Assembly (NCBI GenBank): GCA_049607205.1
Contig: JBMYWH010000008.1
Span: forward strand, 20,479-84,478
Reading direction: 5' to 3'
DNA: 64,000 nucleotides
DNA from: JBELHR01 sp049607205
GTDB taxonomy: Bacteria > Bacteroidota > Bacteroidia > Flavobacteriales > Flavobacteriaceae
Part shown: one piece after another, positions 51,912 to 59,792 of the stretch
How the letters are laid out: each line of letters opens with the position of its first letter
Position numbering within the stretch: the first letter of the stretch is position 1
Translations under genes and position numbers: made by a program
The notes under the pieces: generated by a model
The model's database searches: none
What the model was told of the DNA's origin: nothing
The model's input: only the letters and a program-made list of their open reading frames with translations

Positions 51912-53366
51912 TTAAATATCTCTATTTTCAGTCGCTTTTTTGAAAAAAACAGCTTTTTCAATAGAATGATTTTTATCTAATAAAGAGATAAGGATATACA
52001 GCATTAAACTGGCGCTAAGTCCTACAAGAACTTGAGTCAAAGAAGCCGTTTCCCAAGGGAATACATTAAAATAATTTAAATATTCCATCAGATTAGCCAA
52101 TGAGAATAGCAGGCCAAATAACATGGTTATATTTGCCGCTCGACTACTTCCTCTAGACCAAAAGAACCCTAGAATTAAAGGAATAAATACTCCCGTGGTA
52201 ATAAAGTCAGAAGCAATCCAAGATATTTTCAGTACTGAAGGAATTAAATAAGCAATGAGGAAGGCCGCTATTCCTGCTATAATGGTAGACATACGACCTG
52301 CCCAAACTAATTCTTTATCACTTGCCTTAGGTCTCAAAACATCGTGATAGAGATCGACTGTAAAGGTCATCGCTGCGGTATTTAGTAAAGAATCAAGGGT
52401 GGACATAATAGCAGAGCAGAGCCCGATGAATAAGATGGAGGCTACCCAAGGGTTTTTGAGACCTTTAATTAAGTTTATTACAATACCTCCTTCGGGTTTA
52501 GCTTCAAATTGATTTAAACTCAAAACGCCGGTAACTACTACTATTGCGTATAAAAAGAAAAAGGCAATGAAACTAATTTTCATCATACGTTTCGCGTCAT
52601 TAGGAGTTTTAGATGCTGATATTCTTTGCCAAACATTTGCTTGAATCATCCATGCTGCACCGAATGTAATCACGAAGCTTAAGTTCTGCTTCCAGTTATA
52701 AAAGAAGTCAAGATAGCCCTGTTTTTCTAAACTAAGAGCTTTATTTCCTAGGTGCTCCCAACCCTGAAAACCGTCGTGGACGATATAAAAAAGTACCAAA
52801 CTACTTATTAGAAAAAAGATGAATTGTAATAAATCTGTAAAAACTACTGCTTTAAAACCACCGAAATATGAATAAATTAGAACCACTATAAGTCCTAAGG
52901 CACCACTTGTTAAATAAGGAATTCCATAGAATCCTTGAAAGAACATTCCAATTACCACAATTTGAATTGCTGCATTGAGAATCATGGAAATAAAAATAAA
53001 AACACTTAAGATTTTTCCACTGTTAGCATTATATCGTTTGGCCATGAGCTGAGCCTGAGAAATACCTCCGATTCTACGAATTTTAGCAGCAAATAAATAC
53101 AGGAGAAAACTAGAGAAGAGTACGGACATCCCATAAATCCAGAAGGCACTAATTCCTTGTGAATTGGATATGTCAACCAAGTCAATCGCTGATCCACCTC
53201 CCCACCAGGAAGCAATGAAGGTTATGGCAAGTAACCATGCAGGGAGTTGTCTTCCTCCTAAGAAGTAATCTGTGTCATCAGAACTTTTTTGGAATCTGTA
53301 ACTTATATAAATTATTACCGCGATCAATACTCCTAATAGAAGCAGGCTACTTTGAGTTAAGGTCAT
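51912..53366 (-). CDS. Sodium:solute symporter (SSS family)
   Basis: A 484-residue transporter with about 13 hydrophobic segments. SSS markers include DDTDYFLGGRQLPAWLLAITFIASWWGGGSAIDLVDISNSQG at the start and GLCSAIMSTLDSLLNTAAMTFTVDLYHDVLRPKASDKELVWAGR in the middle. Possible substrates are sugars or sialic-acid-like solutes. Its ATG at 53366 lies inside the end of a 48-codon GDSL-hydrolase remnant, so the two were probably an operon. Confidence 0.87.
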   Translation of the reverse strand: MTLTQSSLLLLGVLIAVIIYISYRFQKSSDDTDYFLGGRQLPAWLLAITFIASWWGGGSAIDLVDISNSQGISAFWIYGMSVLFSSFLLYLFAAKIRRIGGISQAQLMAKRYNANSGKILSVFIFISMILNAAIQIVVIGMFFQGFYGIPYLTSGALGLIVVLIYSYFGGFKAVVFTDLLQFIFFLISSLVLFYIVHDGFQGWEHLGNKALSLEKQGYLDFFYNWKQNLSFVITFGAAWMIQANVWQRISASKTPNDAKRMMKISFIAFFFLYAIVVVTGVLSLNQFEAKPEGGIVINLIKGLKNPWVASILFIGLCSAIMSTLDSLLNTAAMTFTVDLYHDVLRPKASDKELVWAGRMSTIIAGIAAFLIAYLIPSVLKISWIASDFITTGVFIPLILGFFWSRGSSRAANITMLFGLLFSLANLMEYLNYFNVFPWETASLTQVLVGLSASLMLYILISLLDKNHSIEKAVFFKKATENRDI

Positions 53367-53493
53367 GATGAAATCTTTTTAAAGAATTGAAATACGTTTT
53401 CCGAAATTTTTGATATCCGTATTTATTAGGATGTAACCCATTTCGCATTTCGTATCCGAATGTGATACTGTCTCCTATACAGAGTATGTTCAT
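53347..53493 (-). pseudogene. Collapsed SGNH/GDSL-hydrolase remnant
   Basis: A 48-codon frame from the ATG at 53493 to a TAG at 53347. It joins block I of GDSL hydrolases (IGDSITFG, residues 6-13, with Ser9) directly to block V (NGLHPNKYGYQKF, residues 18-30, with His21). Complete members have about 150-200 residues between these blocks, so an in-frame internal deletion is the simplest reading. The block V Asp is Asn. A TATCTTTG promoter is intact at 53505-53512. It overlaps the start of the symporter by 20 nt and may now serve as a leader peptide. Confidence 0.6.
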
Positions 53494-53504
53494 CGTTTTT
53501 TGTA

Positions 53505-53512
53505 CAAAGATA
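53505..53512 (-). promoter_or_regulatory. Promoter -7 element of the GDSL remnant-symporter operon
   Basis: TATCTTTG on the minus strand lies 11 nt before the ATG at 53493. Confidence 0.6.
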
Positions 53513-53527
53513 GGAAACAGTGCTCGT

Positions 53528-53714
53528 TTTGTTTAACGGGAAAAGGTATATATATCTTTTCTCTATTAGTGAAACTATGAGCAGATATGCTAATAGACCA
53601 ATTTTCATGGTCTTAACTATTTTGTTTAACAGTTAAACAAAATAGTTAAACAAATGTTAAAATATTCCTAGGTAAGTATTTTTGTTTAACAAAAACATAG
53701 ATTTGTTAAACAAA
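53528..53714. promoter_or_regulatory. Cluster of six TTTGTTTAAC boxes with a 37-bp perfect palindrome
   Basis: Six exact copies of TTTGTTTAAC lie upstream of the fasciclin gene: plus at 53528, 53621 and 53681; minus at 53632, 53645 and 53705. The copies at 53621 and 53632 form a perfect palindrome with 18-nt arms (53613-53649) around one A. The copies at 53681 and 53705 form a second inverted pair with 14 nt between. The copy at 53681 overlaps a TATTTTTG -7 element (53677-53684). This looks like a multi-site binding array for one regulator. The 53367-53724 gap otherwise holds only the GDSL remnant. Confidence 0.7.
53677..53684 (+). promoter_or_regulatory. Promoter -7 element for the fasciclin gene
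   Basis: TATTTTTG lies 40 nt before the ATG at 53725, directly overlapping a TTTGTTTAAC box. No convincing -33 element is seen, which would fit activator dependence. Confidence 0.5.
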
Positions 53715-53724
53715 AATATTTATT

Positions 53725-55119
53725 ATGAAAACTTTCAACTACCTATTTAGTAAATTAAGCTTGTTATTATTAATCATCACATTTGTGTCTTGTGACAATA
53801 ACGACGATGATGATTATGTTAACCCAGTACCAGATTCTGTGGTTACTTATGCATTAGCTGATGAAGATTATACCTCATTGGTAGCAGCGCTTCAAGCAGC
53901 AGATGGAAATTTAGTGGATGCCTTAAGCGGTTCAGGACCGTTTACAGTTTTAGCTCCAACCAATGAAGCATTTAGCGCTTTTTTAAGTGATAATGGATTT
54001 GCTTCTTTATCTGATGTACCAACAGATGTTCTTTCTCAAGTACTTTTAAACCATGTCATTCCAGCTAATGTCTGGTCCGGAGACATAGTTTCAGCAGGAA
54101 GTGGATACACAACAACTCTGGCTACTGGAGCGGGTGATCGCCCTATGAGTTTATTCTTTGACAGTTCTAACGGGGTGATGTTTAATGGCGTTTCTACTGT
54201 AATTGCTGCCGATGGGATGACTGGAAATGGAGTGGTTCACAAAATTGATAAAGTAATCGGACTGCCTACAATTGTGGATCATGCTGTAGCGAATTCTAGT
54301 TTCACTTCTTTAGTTGGTGCTTTGACAACCGATGGTAATACGACCTTTACATCACTACTTTCATCAGCGGGAGACTTTACTGTGTTTGCTCCAACAAATG
54401 ATGCATTTAGTTCATTCGAGAATCCAAATGCTCAAGAATTGAATAGTATTTTAGCCAATCACGTAATTCCTGGTGCAAGTGCTTTTTCAGATCAGTTGGA
54501 CAATATGTATGTGAAGACTGCAGCTCAAATGATGGATGGATCTATGATAGATATGTATATTAATACCGATAATGGAGTTATGGTCAATGGTATGGCCAAT
54601 GTAATTGCTGCTGATGTTGTGGCGAGTAATGGGGTGATTCACGTTGTGGATAAAGTAATTGATATCCCTTCTGTAGTGGATTTTGCGGTTTCTGACCCGA
54701 ATTTTGCTACTTTGGTTAGTGCTTTAACAAGAGATGATTTAGAGACCGACTTTGTATCAATATTATCCTCTTATGATATGGAAGTCTATCCTTTTACGGT
54801 GTTTGCACCGACAAACGAGGCCTTCGGAGCTCTTTTAGCTGAATTAGAAATTTCTGGCTTAGCAGATATAGATATGGCTACCTTAAGCGCAACGCTTATG
54901 CATCATGTTGTTGCAGGAGCGAATGTAAGATCGATGAGTTTGACTGATCAGATGGAAATCTCAACATTAGGAGGATCTATATATACAGATCTTAGCGATG
55001 GTGCTAAATTAGTTGATATGAACTCTCGATCTATTGGGATATCAGTAGTTGATGTTCAAGCAGGAAATGGGGTGATTCATGTAATCGATCAAGTGATACT
55101 ACCTAATTTGAGCGAATAG
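53725..55119 (+). CDS. Three-domain fasciclin (FAS1) lipoprotein
   Basis: A 464-residue lipoprotein. The lipobox FVSC (Cys23) is followed by an acidic stretch DNNDDDD, reminiscent of surface-export signals in Bacteroidota lipoproteins. Three FAS1 domains lie at about 40-175, 180-310 and 313-462. Each carries the H1-type motif FTVLAPTNEAF / FTVFAPTNDAF / FTVFAPTNEAF and a closing GVIHVIDKV-like strand. FAS1 proteins mediate adhesion or, in bacteria, often respond to stress or light. The gene stands alone behind the TTTGTTTAAC box array. Confidence 0.92.
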   Translation: MKTFNYLFSKLSLLLLIITFVSCDNNDDDDYVNPVPDSVVTYALADEDYTSLVAALQAADGNLVDALSGSGPFTVLAPTNEAFSAFLSDNGFASLSDVPTDVLSQVLLNHVIPANVWSGDIVSAGSGYTTTLATGAGDRPMSLFFDSSNGVMFNGVSTVIAADGMTGNGVVHKIDKVIGLPTIVDHAVANSSFTSLVGALTTDGNTTFTSLLSSAGDFTVFAPTNDAFSSFENPNAQELNSILANHVIPGASAFSDQLDNMYVKTAAQMMDGSMIDMYINTDNGVMVNGMANVIAADVVASNGVIHVVDKVIDIPSVVDFAVSDPNFATLVSALTRDDLETDFVSILSSYDMEVYPFTVFAPTNEAFGALLAELEISGLADIDMATLSATLMHHVVAGANVRSMSLTDQMEISTLGGSIYTDLSDGAKLVDMNSRSIGISVVDVQAGNGVIHVIDQVILPNLSE

Positions 55120-55142
55120 TTCATTTAAATTTAAAATCATTT

Positions 55143-55168
55143 AAAGCCGTCTTAACAGACGGCTTTTT
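55143..55168. terminator. Terminator after the fasciclin gene
   Basis: The stem AAAGCCGTCT / AGACGGCTTT with a TAAC loop and a T run lies between converging genes, so it may serve both. Confidence 0.88.
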
Positions 55169-55175
55169 CTATGCT

Positions 55176-55631
55176 TTAATTTTTTAGACTGGCATATATA
55201 CTCAAGGAGTCGGCAATAATAAGCCAAATCAAATATGGTAATATTAAAAGTGAATATCCTTTAAGAGCTTTTAAATAAAGAATTAAAAATAGAGCTACGA
55301 CAACGGTCAAACTCAAAATGATAATACTTGCTAGCCCTAAGTTTTTAAAGTAGAAAAATGTAGGGTTCCAAGCAATATTTAAAACCCATTGAAGGGCAAA
55401 TAACAGAATGACTTGTGTTTTGGTTTCTTCAATTTTATACAATTGGGCCATATATACAGAGAAGCAAATCATAATAGTTGTCCAAGCCGCACCAAATACC
55501 CATCCAGGTGGAGTCCAAGGAGCTTTATTCAATGTGGCATACCAGGTTGAGGATACACCTGAGCTTGTAAATTTACTTCCTAAGTAAAGGGCTCCGAAGT
55601 TTAGTAGTAAAAAAAATATAATTCTATACAT
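55176..55631 (-). CDS. tspO: TspO/MBR-family membrane protein
   Basis: A 151-residue protein with five hydrophobic helices. The TspO signature WYATLNKAPWTPPGWVFGAAWTTIM is present, then QWVLNIAWNPTFFYFKNLG. TspO proteins bind or degrade porphyrins and modulate pigment and stress responses. The start overlaps the end of the CAT-like gene by 8 nt, so they are translationally coupled. Confidence 0.9.
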   Translation of the reverse strand: MYRIIFFLLLNFGALYLGSKFTSSGVSSTWYATLNKAPWTPPGWVFGAAWTTIMICFSVYMAQLYKIEETKTQVILLFALQWVLNIAWNPTFFYFKNLGLASIIILSLTVVVALFLILYLKALKGYSLLILPYLIWLIIADSLSIYASLKN

Positions 55632-56247
55632 AGTGGTTGAGGTTATCTTGAAGTTTTTGAAAGAATAGTCCTATATGATATCCATCAACGAACCCGTGGT
55701 GAACCTCAATAGAAATTGGTAGTTTATGATTTACGATTTTTCCTACTGAAATTCTCGGAACAGATTGATTAGGGGCCGAAGAGGTGGCATGAGAAAGACT
55801 TGTAAAATGTATCCAAGGCAGCGCGGAGAAATGAATGACATCTTGCCTCAAAGCATTGGTTGTGAAATTCAAGCCTTGAGTTTTATTGACCTCTTGCGTC
55901 TCTTGTTTTAAATTTTTATCAAATCGAGCATAGTCCATATCGAAATCAACATATGAAAACCCAAAACTCTTATCAGGTCTTAGATTTGCTGGAGACACAT
56001 TGATTTGGTCATATTTCACTACCTGCTCATTTTCAATCCTAAATTTAAGCTCTTCTATTTCATTTACGGTTTTCAGTATTTGATGCAAATAAAAGGTATA
56101 AATAGAGTTGTTTTGTGGCTTAATTATTTCCATGGCCTGACTCAAGTCAACTGTGGCCACAAGACCCCAATATGGATTTTCCATTGCATTAAAAAACTCA
56201 AAATGTTCTTTTCTCGACCAAGTATCTAGGTTGACAATTGTTTTCAT
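55624..56247 (-). CDS. Chloramphenicol-acetyltransferase-like O-acetyltransferase
   Basis: A 207-residue CAT-family protein. The catalytic motif HHGFVDGYHIGLFFQKLQ, with the second His of the pair as base, is close to the C-terminus as in trimeric CAT. WSRKEHFEFFNAMENPYWG is the family N-terminal motif, and SVPRISVGKI follows in the core. Chromosomal CAT-like proteins in Bacteroidota need not confer chloramphenicol resistance; the acceptor is unknown. It lies upstream of and overlaps tspO. Confidence 0.85.
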   Translation of the reverse strand: MKTIVNLDTWSRKEHFEFFNAMENPYWGLVATVDLSQAMEIIKPQNNSIYTFYLHQILKTVNEIEELKFRIENEQVVKYDQINVSPANLRPDKSFGFSYVDFDMDYARFDKNLKQETQEVNKTQGLNFTTNALRQDVIHFSALPWIHFTSLSHATSSAPNQSVPRISVGKIVNHKLPISIEVHHGFVDGYHIGLFFQKLQDNLNHYV

Positions 56248-56278
56248 GAAAATTAACTGCTTATACTACAAATCTACA

Positions 56279-57364
56279 CTAGATAGAAGAGATGACCAAG
56301 GAATTATCAAAGCGCATCACAATTTCAAAAAGATCATCCATACATTCATTAAGGTTTTTGCCATCTTTATACAAATACATTCTATAATTCGGGAGATATT
56401 TCTCAAGTACCATCGCGGTATTAAACCCTAATGGGTACCAATATTTATTATTGGAGATACGCATTAAAGCAAGGTCTTTGCTGACTAGGTAGTCTTTATA
56501 TGGATTGTTCTGCTGAACAGATGTTGCGAGTTGTTTTTTTACCAAAGATTCAAAGAAACGGGCATGGCCTTCACTGGTTACTTGGTAGTCTTCAAGGGCA
56601 AAAATTGGAATGTTATACTTGGTTTGGGTGTAATTCTTGCGCTGGTCTCTTAGGTTTTTAAAGCGGATCAGTTCAGTAGATAAATCAGCGCTATCATCAG
56701 TCCATAATCTAATTAAGATTTCATTTTCTTGCTCAACCAGCATTGCATAAATTGGATCCTCATACATTTCACTCAGAATCTGGTCCATATTGTAAATTTC
56801 GGATAGCTCTCTTCCAATTCGTTCGAATTCTGTAAAACTTCTTTGGTAGTCATGAAAAAGTTCATGATTCGCCATAACGGACCACTCTTCCGCTGAATTT
56901 AAATCAGGAATGAACTCCTTAGTAAGATCATAATTTGAAATCTGTACCACTGTATTTTCGAAATACAGAGCAGTACTATCGGTGCTGGAATAGTCAGATG
57001 AAAAATGGAATTCGGTAGTATCTTTATATTTCTGAGAGAGTATTAAACTAGGTTTATTATAAATAGAATCATAGTCCCTATGTTCGAAGTGATCTTCTAT
57101 ATAAAGATTCGGATCTAGAACTAAAGGATTTTTTTTTGAATAGATGATTATGGCCCCAGATTGTTCTTGATATAATAAATCGGGATAAAAGTTTAGCGCC
57201 ACTTGGCTGTTTAGGTCAAGCAAATTTGAGACCTCTGTTGTGTCAAGGGTTTGATAAGCGTCCACGGTAGCTTTGGAATCATGTCGCTGTTGGCATGAAA
57301 CAAAGAAAATAAGGACAAATAGTGTTGGGTAGAAGGATTTAATCGAATCGAATAAAATCTTCAT
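56279..57364 (-). CDS. Lipoprotein with gluzincin-like HExxH motif
   Basis: A 361-residue protein of no recognised family. The lipobox FVSC (Cys24) is followed by an unannotated domain. HELFHDYQ at 167-174 gives an HExxH zinc motif, and a downstream Glu265 in SEGHARFFE is placed as the third ligand of gluzincin peptidases would be. It therefore looks like a membrane-anchored metallopeptidase, an inference from motifs only. It stands alone, 31 nt downstream of nothing related; the CAT-like gene follows on the same strand. Confidence 0.6.
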   Translation of the reverse strand: MKILFDSIKSFYPTLFVLIFFVSCQQRHDSKATVDAYQTLDTTEVSNLLDLNSQVALNFYPDLLYQEQSGAIIIYSKKNPLVLDPNLYIEDHFEHRDYDSIYNKPSLILSQKYKDTTEFHFSSDYSSTDSTALYFENTVVQISNYDLTKEFIPDLNSAEEWSVMANHELFHDYQRSFTEFERIGRELSEIYNMDQILSEMYEDPIYAMLVEQENEILIRLWTDDSADLSTELIRFKNLRDQRKNYTQTKYNIPIFALEDYQVTSEGHARFFESLVKKQLATSVQQNNPYKDYLVSKDLALMRISNNKYWYPLGFNTAMVLEKYLPNYRMYLYKDGKNLNECMDDLFEIVMRFDNSLVISSI

Positions 57365-57471
57365 GCTATTTGAGGCTTTGTTGGTATAAATGTAAGTATT
57401 TTTTTAAACTTAATTTTTTTAAAAGACTCACTAGTGCGTAAATAGGCAGTTTGTTGTTTCTAAATGCATAC

Positions 57472-58329
57472 TTATAGTTTTGCTTCACAATGAATCTTCC
57501 AGATTCCTAAATCTTTACTTAGGGCATCTATTTTATGATTCAGTTGATCTATTTCTTCCAGGGTCAAGTCTGCAGGACCACGATAGGTCAATTCGGCTAA
57601 ATGATGCTCTCCATCTAAGGAAAATACCTTAAACGAAAGGATGCTTATAACTCCTTGGAGCTTTAGAATCTGCTGTTTTATTTTTTCATAATCTAGGCCA
57701 TTAGGTGCCTTTAACAAAAATAGTTCAAGTGTTTTTTTGAGGTTTTTAATCACATTAAACAAGATGAATCCTCCGATTCCTATGGAAAGTATCGGGTCTA
57801 TGTATAAGGAATTAGTGAAATATAAGAGTATGGAACCGATCAGCACGGCTACCCAGCCCAAAACATCCTCGAGTAAATGCCAAGAGACTACGCGTTCATT
57901 CATGGTTTTTCCTTTGGATACCTTCCAAGCAGCATATCCATTGACTCCAACGCCAATCAGAGCCATGATAAACATCCCTTGGGCGTGAGATTCTTGAGGA
58001 GACAGAATGCGCTCAACACTTTCAGTTAAGACATAAATGGAACCAATGATAAGAACGGTACAATTTATCAAAGCCGCCAGCAGCGAAAACCGCTTGTATC
58101 CGAAGTGATACTTCACACTTGCTTTTTGATTAGACTTGTGTTCTAAGTACCAAGCAAATCCCAAGGATAAGGAATCTCCTAAATCATGTACCGCATCGGA
58201 AATAATGGCTATGGAATTCGTGTATATTCCACCAAAAATCTCAAATATGGTAAAGGCCAAATTGATAAAAAAGGCCGTTTTTAAATTTCCCTGTGCCTGG
58301 TGCTCGTGTGTCTGATGTTTGTGTGACAT
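57472..58329 (-). CDS. Cation diffusion facilitator (CDF) family transporter
   Basis: A 285-residue exporter of zinc or similar divalent metals with six helices. The His-rich N-terminus (MSHKHQTHEHQAQ) is followed by NSIAIISDAVHDLGDSLSLG, the HxxxD-type site of TM2, and SWHLLEDVLGWVAVLIGSI in TM5. A cytoplasmic C-terminal domain follows (HHLAELTYRGPADLTLEE). It lies 11 nt downstream of phoH. Confidence 0.9.
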   Translation of the reverse strand: MSHKHQTHEHQAQGNLKTAFFINLAFTIFEIFGGIYTNSIAIISDAVHDLGDSLSLGFAWYLEHKSNQKASVKYHFGYKRFSLLAALINCTVLIIGSIYVLTESVERILSPQESHAQGMFIMALIGVGVNGYAAWKVSKGKTMNERVVSWHLLEDVLGWVAVLIGSILLYFTNSLYIDPILSIGIGGFILFNVIKNLKKTLELFLLKAPNGLDYEKIKQQILKLQGVISILSFKVFSLDGEHHLAELTYRGPADLTLEEIDQLNHKIDALSKDLGIWKIHCEAKL

Positions 58330-58340
58330 AGTTTGAGGCC

Positions 58341-59663
58341 TTACAATAAAACGTTGGCTAGATTTGCCAATTCACTTCGTTCTCCGTTTTCTAACTTTAT
58401 ATGAGCAAACAAATCTTGACCTTTGAGTTTATCAATTATATAAGAGAGTCCATTACTATAAGTATCTAGGTAGGGAGTATCAATCTGATTGATGTCTCCT
58501 GTAAAGACCACTTTAGTTCCTTCTCCAGCTCTTGTGATAATCGTTTTTACCTCGTGAGGAGTGAGGTTTTGGGCCTCGTCCACGATAAACATGGTTGAAC
58601 TTAAGGTTCTTCCTCTAATGAAGTTCAGCGCTGTGATTTGCAATTCTCCATCCTCTGACATCCCATCGAGTTTCTGTCTTTTTTTAGAATTGTCAGAAAA
58701 TTGAGATTTGATGAACTTTAAATTATCAAATAAAGGCGCCATATAAGGAGCTATTTTATCCTCTGCATCACCTGGTAAGAATCCCAGTTCTCTATTACTT
58801 AAGGGAATGGTAGGGCGAGACAGAATGATTTGATCATAGATGGTTTTTTGCTCTACAGCAGCGGCCAGGGCCAGTAGTGTTTTTCCTGTCCCTGCAACTC
58901 CTTGAATGGCAACTAGAGGAATATCAGGATTCATAAGTGCATCTAAGGCAAAAGTCTGTTCGGCATTCCGCGGTCTTATCCCATAAGCTAATTGTTTTTC
59001 AACTAGAGCTATTTCATCTTCCGCAGCCTGATACTTGGCTAAGGCAGTTTGATTACCTGATCGTATATAAAAATAATTATTGGCCACTTTATGAGTTCCT
59101 AGAATTTCATCGGCGGGTAGACTGCGGTCTTGATATAATTTTTGTAACCAAGCGGCCTCTACCTCGATATGTAAACCACTGTCTACATTTACCGTGGCCT
59201 CATCAGCAATTTTACCGGCTTTATAGTCTTCCGCTTTAAGCCCTATGGCCTTAGCTTTGATTCTTAAATTGATGTCCTTAGTCACGAGTATGATTTCCTT
59301 TTTAGGGAATTCTTCTTGCTGTCTTAGGGCTGAATTCATGATTTTGTGATCATTCTTGGGAGAATTAAAGACAATTTCTGCATCGATGCCATCGGGAGGC
59401 ATATGACTCATGTCAATTTTGATACGGCCCTTGTGGGTACCTAAGGAAATCCATTGATTTAGACTGTTTCCTTCGGAAGATAGACCGTCGAGGAATCTGA
59501 TCACAGAACGCGCCTCAAAATTCTTAGTCTCATTTCCTAATTTGAAATTGTCCAGTTCCTCTAAAACCGTAATGGGGAGTACTACATCATTGTCTTCAAA
59601 ATGATCAATAGCACTATGGTCAAACAATAAAACTGATGTGTCAAGAATGAATATTTTTGCCAT
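58341..59663 (-). CDS. PIN-domain PhoH-family protein (PhoH2 type)
   Basis: A 440-residue protein with an N-terminal PIN RNase domain at about 1-150 (IFILDTSVLLFDHSAIDHF, then ITVLEELDNFK and VTKDINLRIKAKAIG). The C-terminal PhoH P-loop ATPase has Walker A VAIQGVAGTGKTLLALA and Walker B MFIVDEAQNLTPHEVKTIITRAGEGTKVVFTGDINQID. PhoH2 proteins are sequence-dependent RNA helicase/RNases. Confidence 0.92.
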   Translation of the reverse strand: MAKIFILDTSVLLFDHSAIDHFEDNDVVLPITVLEELDNFKLGNETKNFEARSVIRFLDGLSSEGNSLNQWISLGTHKGRIKIDMSHMPPDGIDAEIVFNSPKNDHKIMNSALRQQEEFPKKEIILVTKDINLRIKAKAIGLKAEDYKAGKIADEATVNVDSGLHIEVEAAWLQKLYQDRSLPADEILGTHKVANNYFYIRSGNQTALAKYQAAEDEIALVEKQLAYGIRPRNAEQTFALDALMNPDIPLVAIQGVAGTGKTLLALAAAVEQKTIYDQIILSRPTIPLSNRELGFLPGDAEDKIAPYMAPLFDNLKFIKSQFSDNSKKRQKLDGMSEDGELQITALNFIRGRTLSSTMFIVDEAQNLTPHEVKTIITRAGEGTKVVFTGDINQIDTPYLDTYSNGLSYIIDKLKGQDLFAHIKLENGERSELANLANVLL

Positions 59664-59792
59664 AATCGTGAAAAGTTTAGTGTTTCTTAAATTTAGTCAA
59701 AACCCTTAAGCATTTCAAGTAATATTGAATTAATTGTCTTCAAAGTTTTCAATACTTGTTGAAAAGTTTAAATTCGTGGAAAATCATACAAA

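Noticed and set aside
53426..53608. 60-codon minus-strand frame next to the GDSL remnant
   Set aside because: It starts inside the TTTGTTTAAC region, has no promoter or family features, and conflicts in frame with the GDSL remnant, which has both.
53528..53714. CRISPR array or terminator cluster from the repeated TTTGTTTAAC units
   Set aside because: The units are 10 nt, in both orientations, with unequal spacing, so they are not CRISPR repeats. No gene ends there and the stems lack GC, so they are not terminators. Operator boxes fit better.
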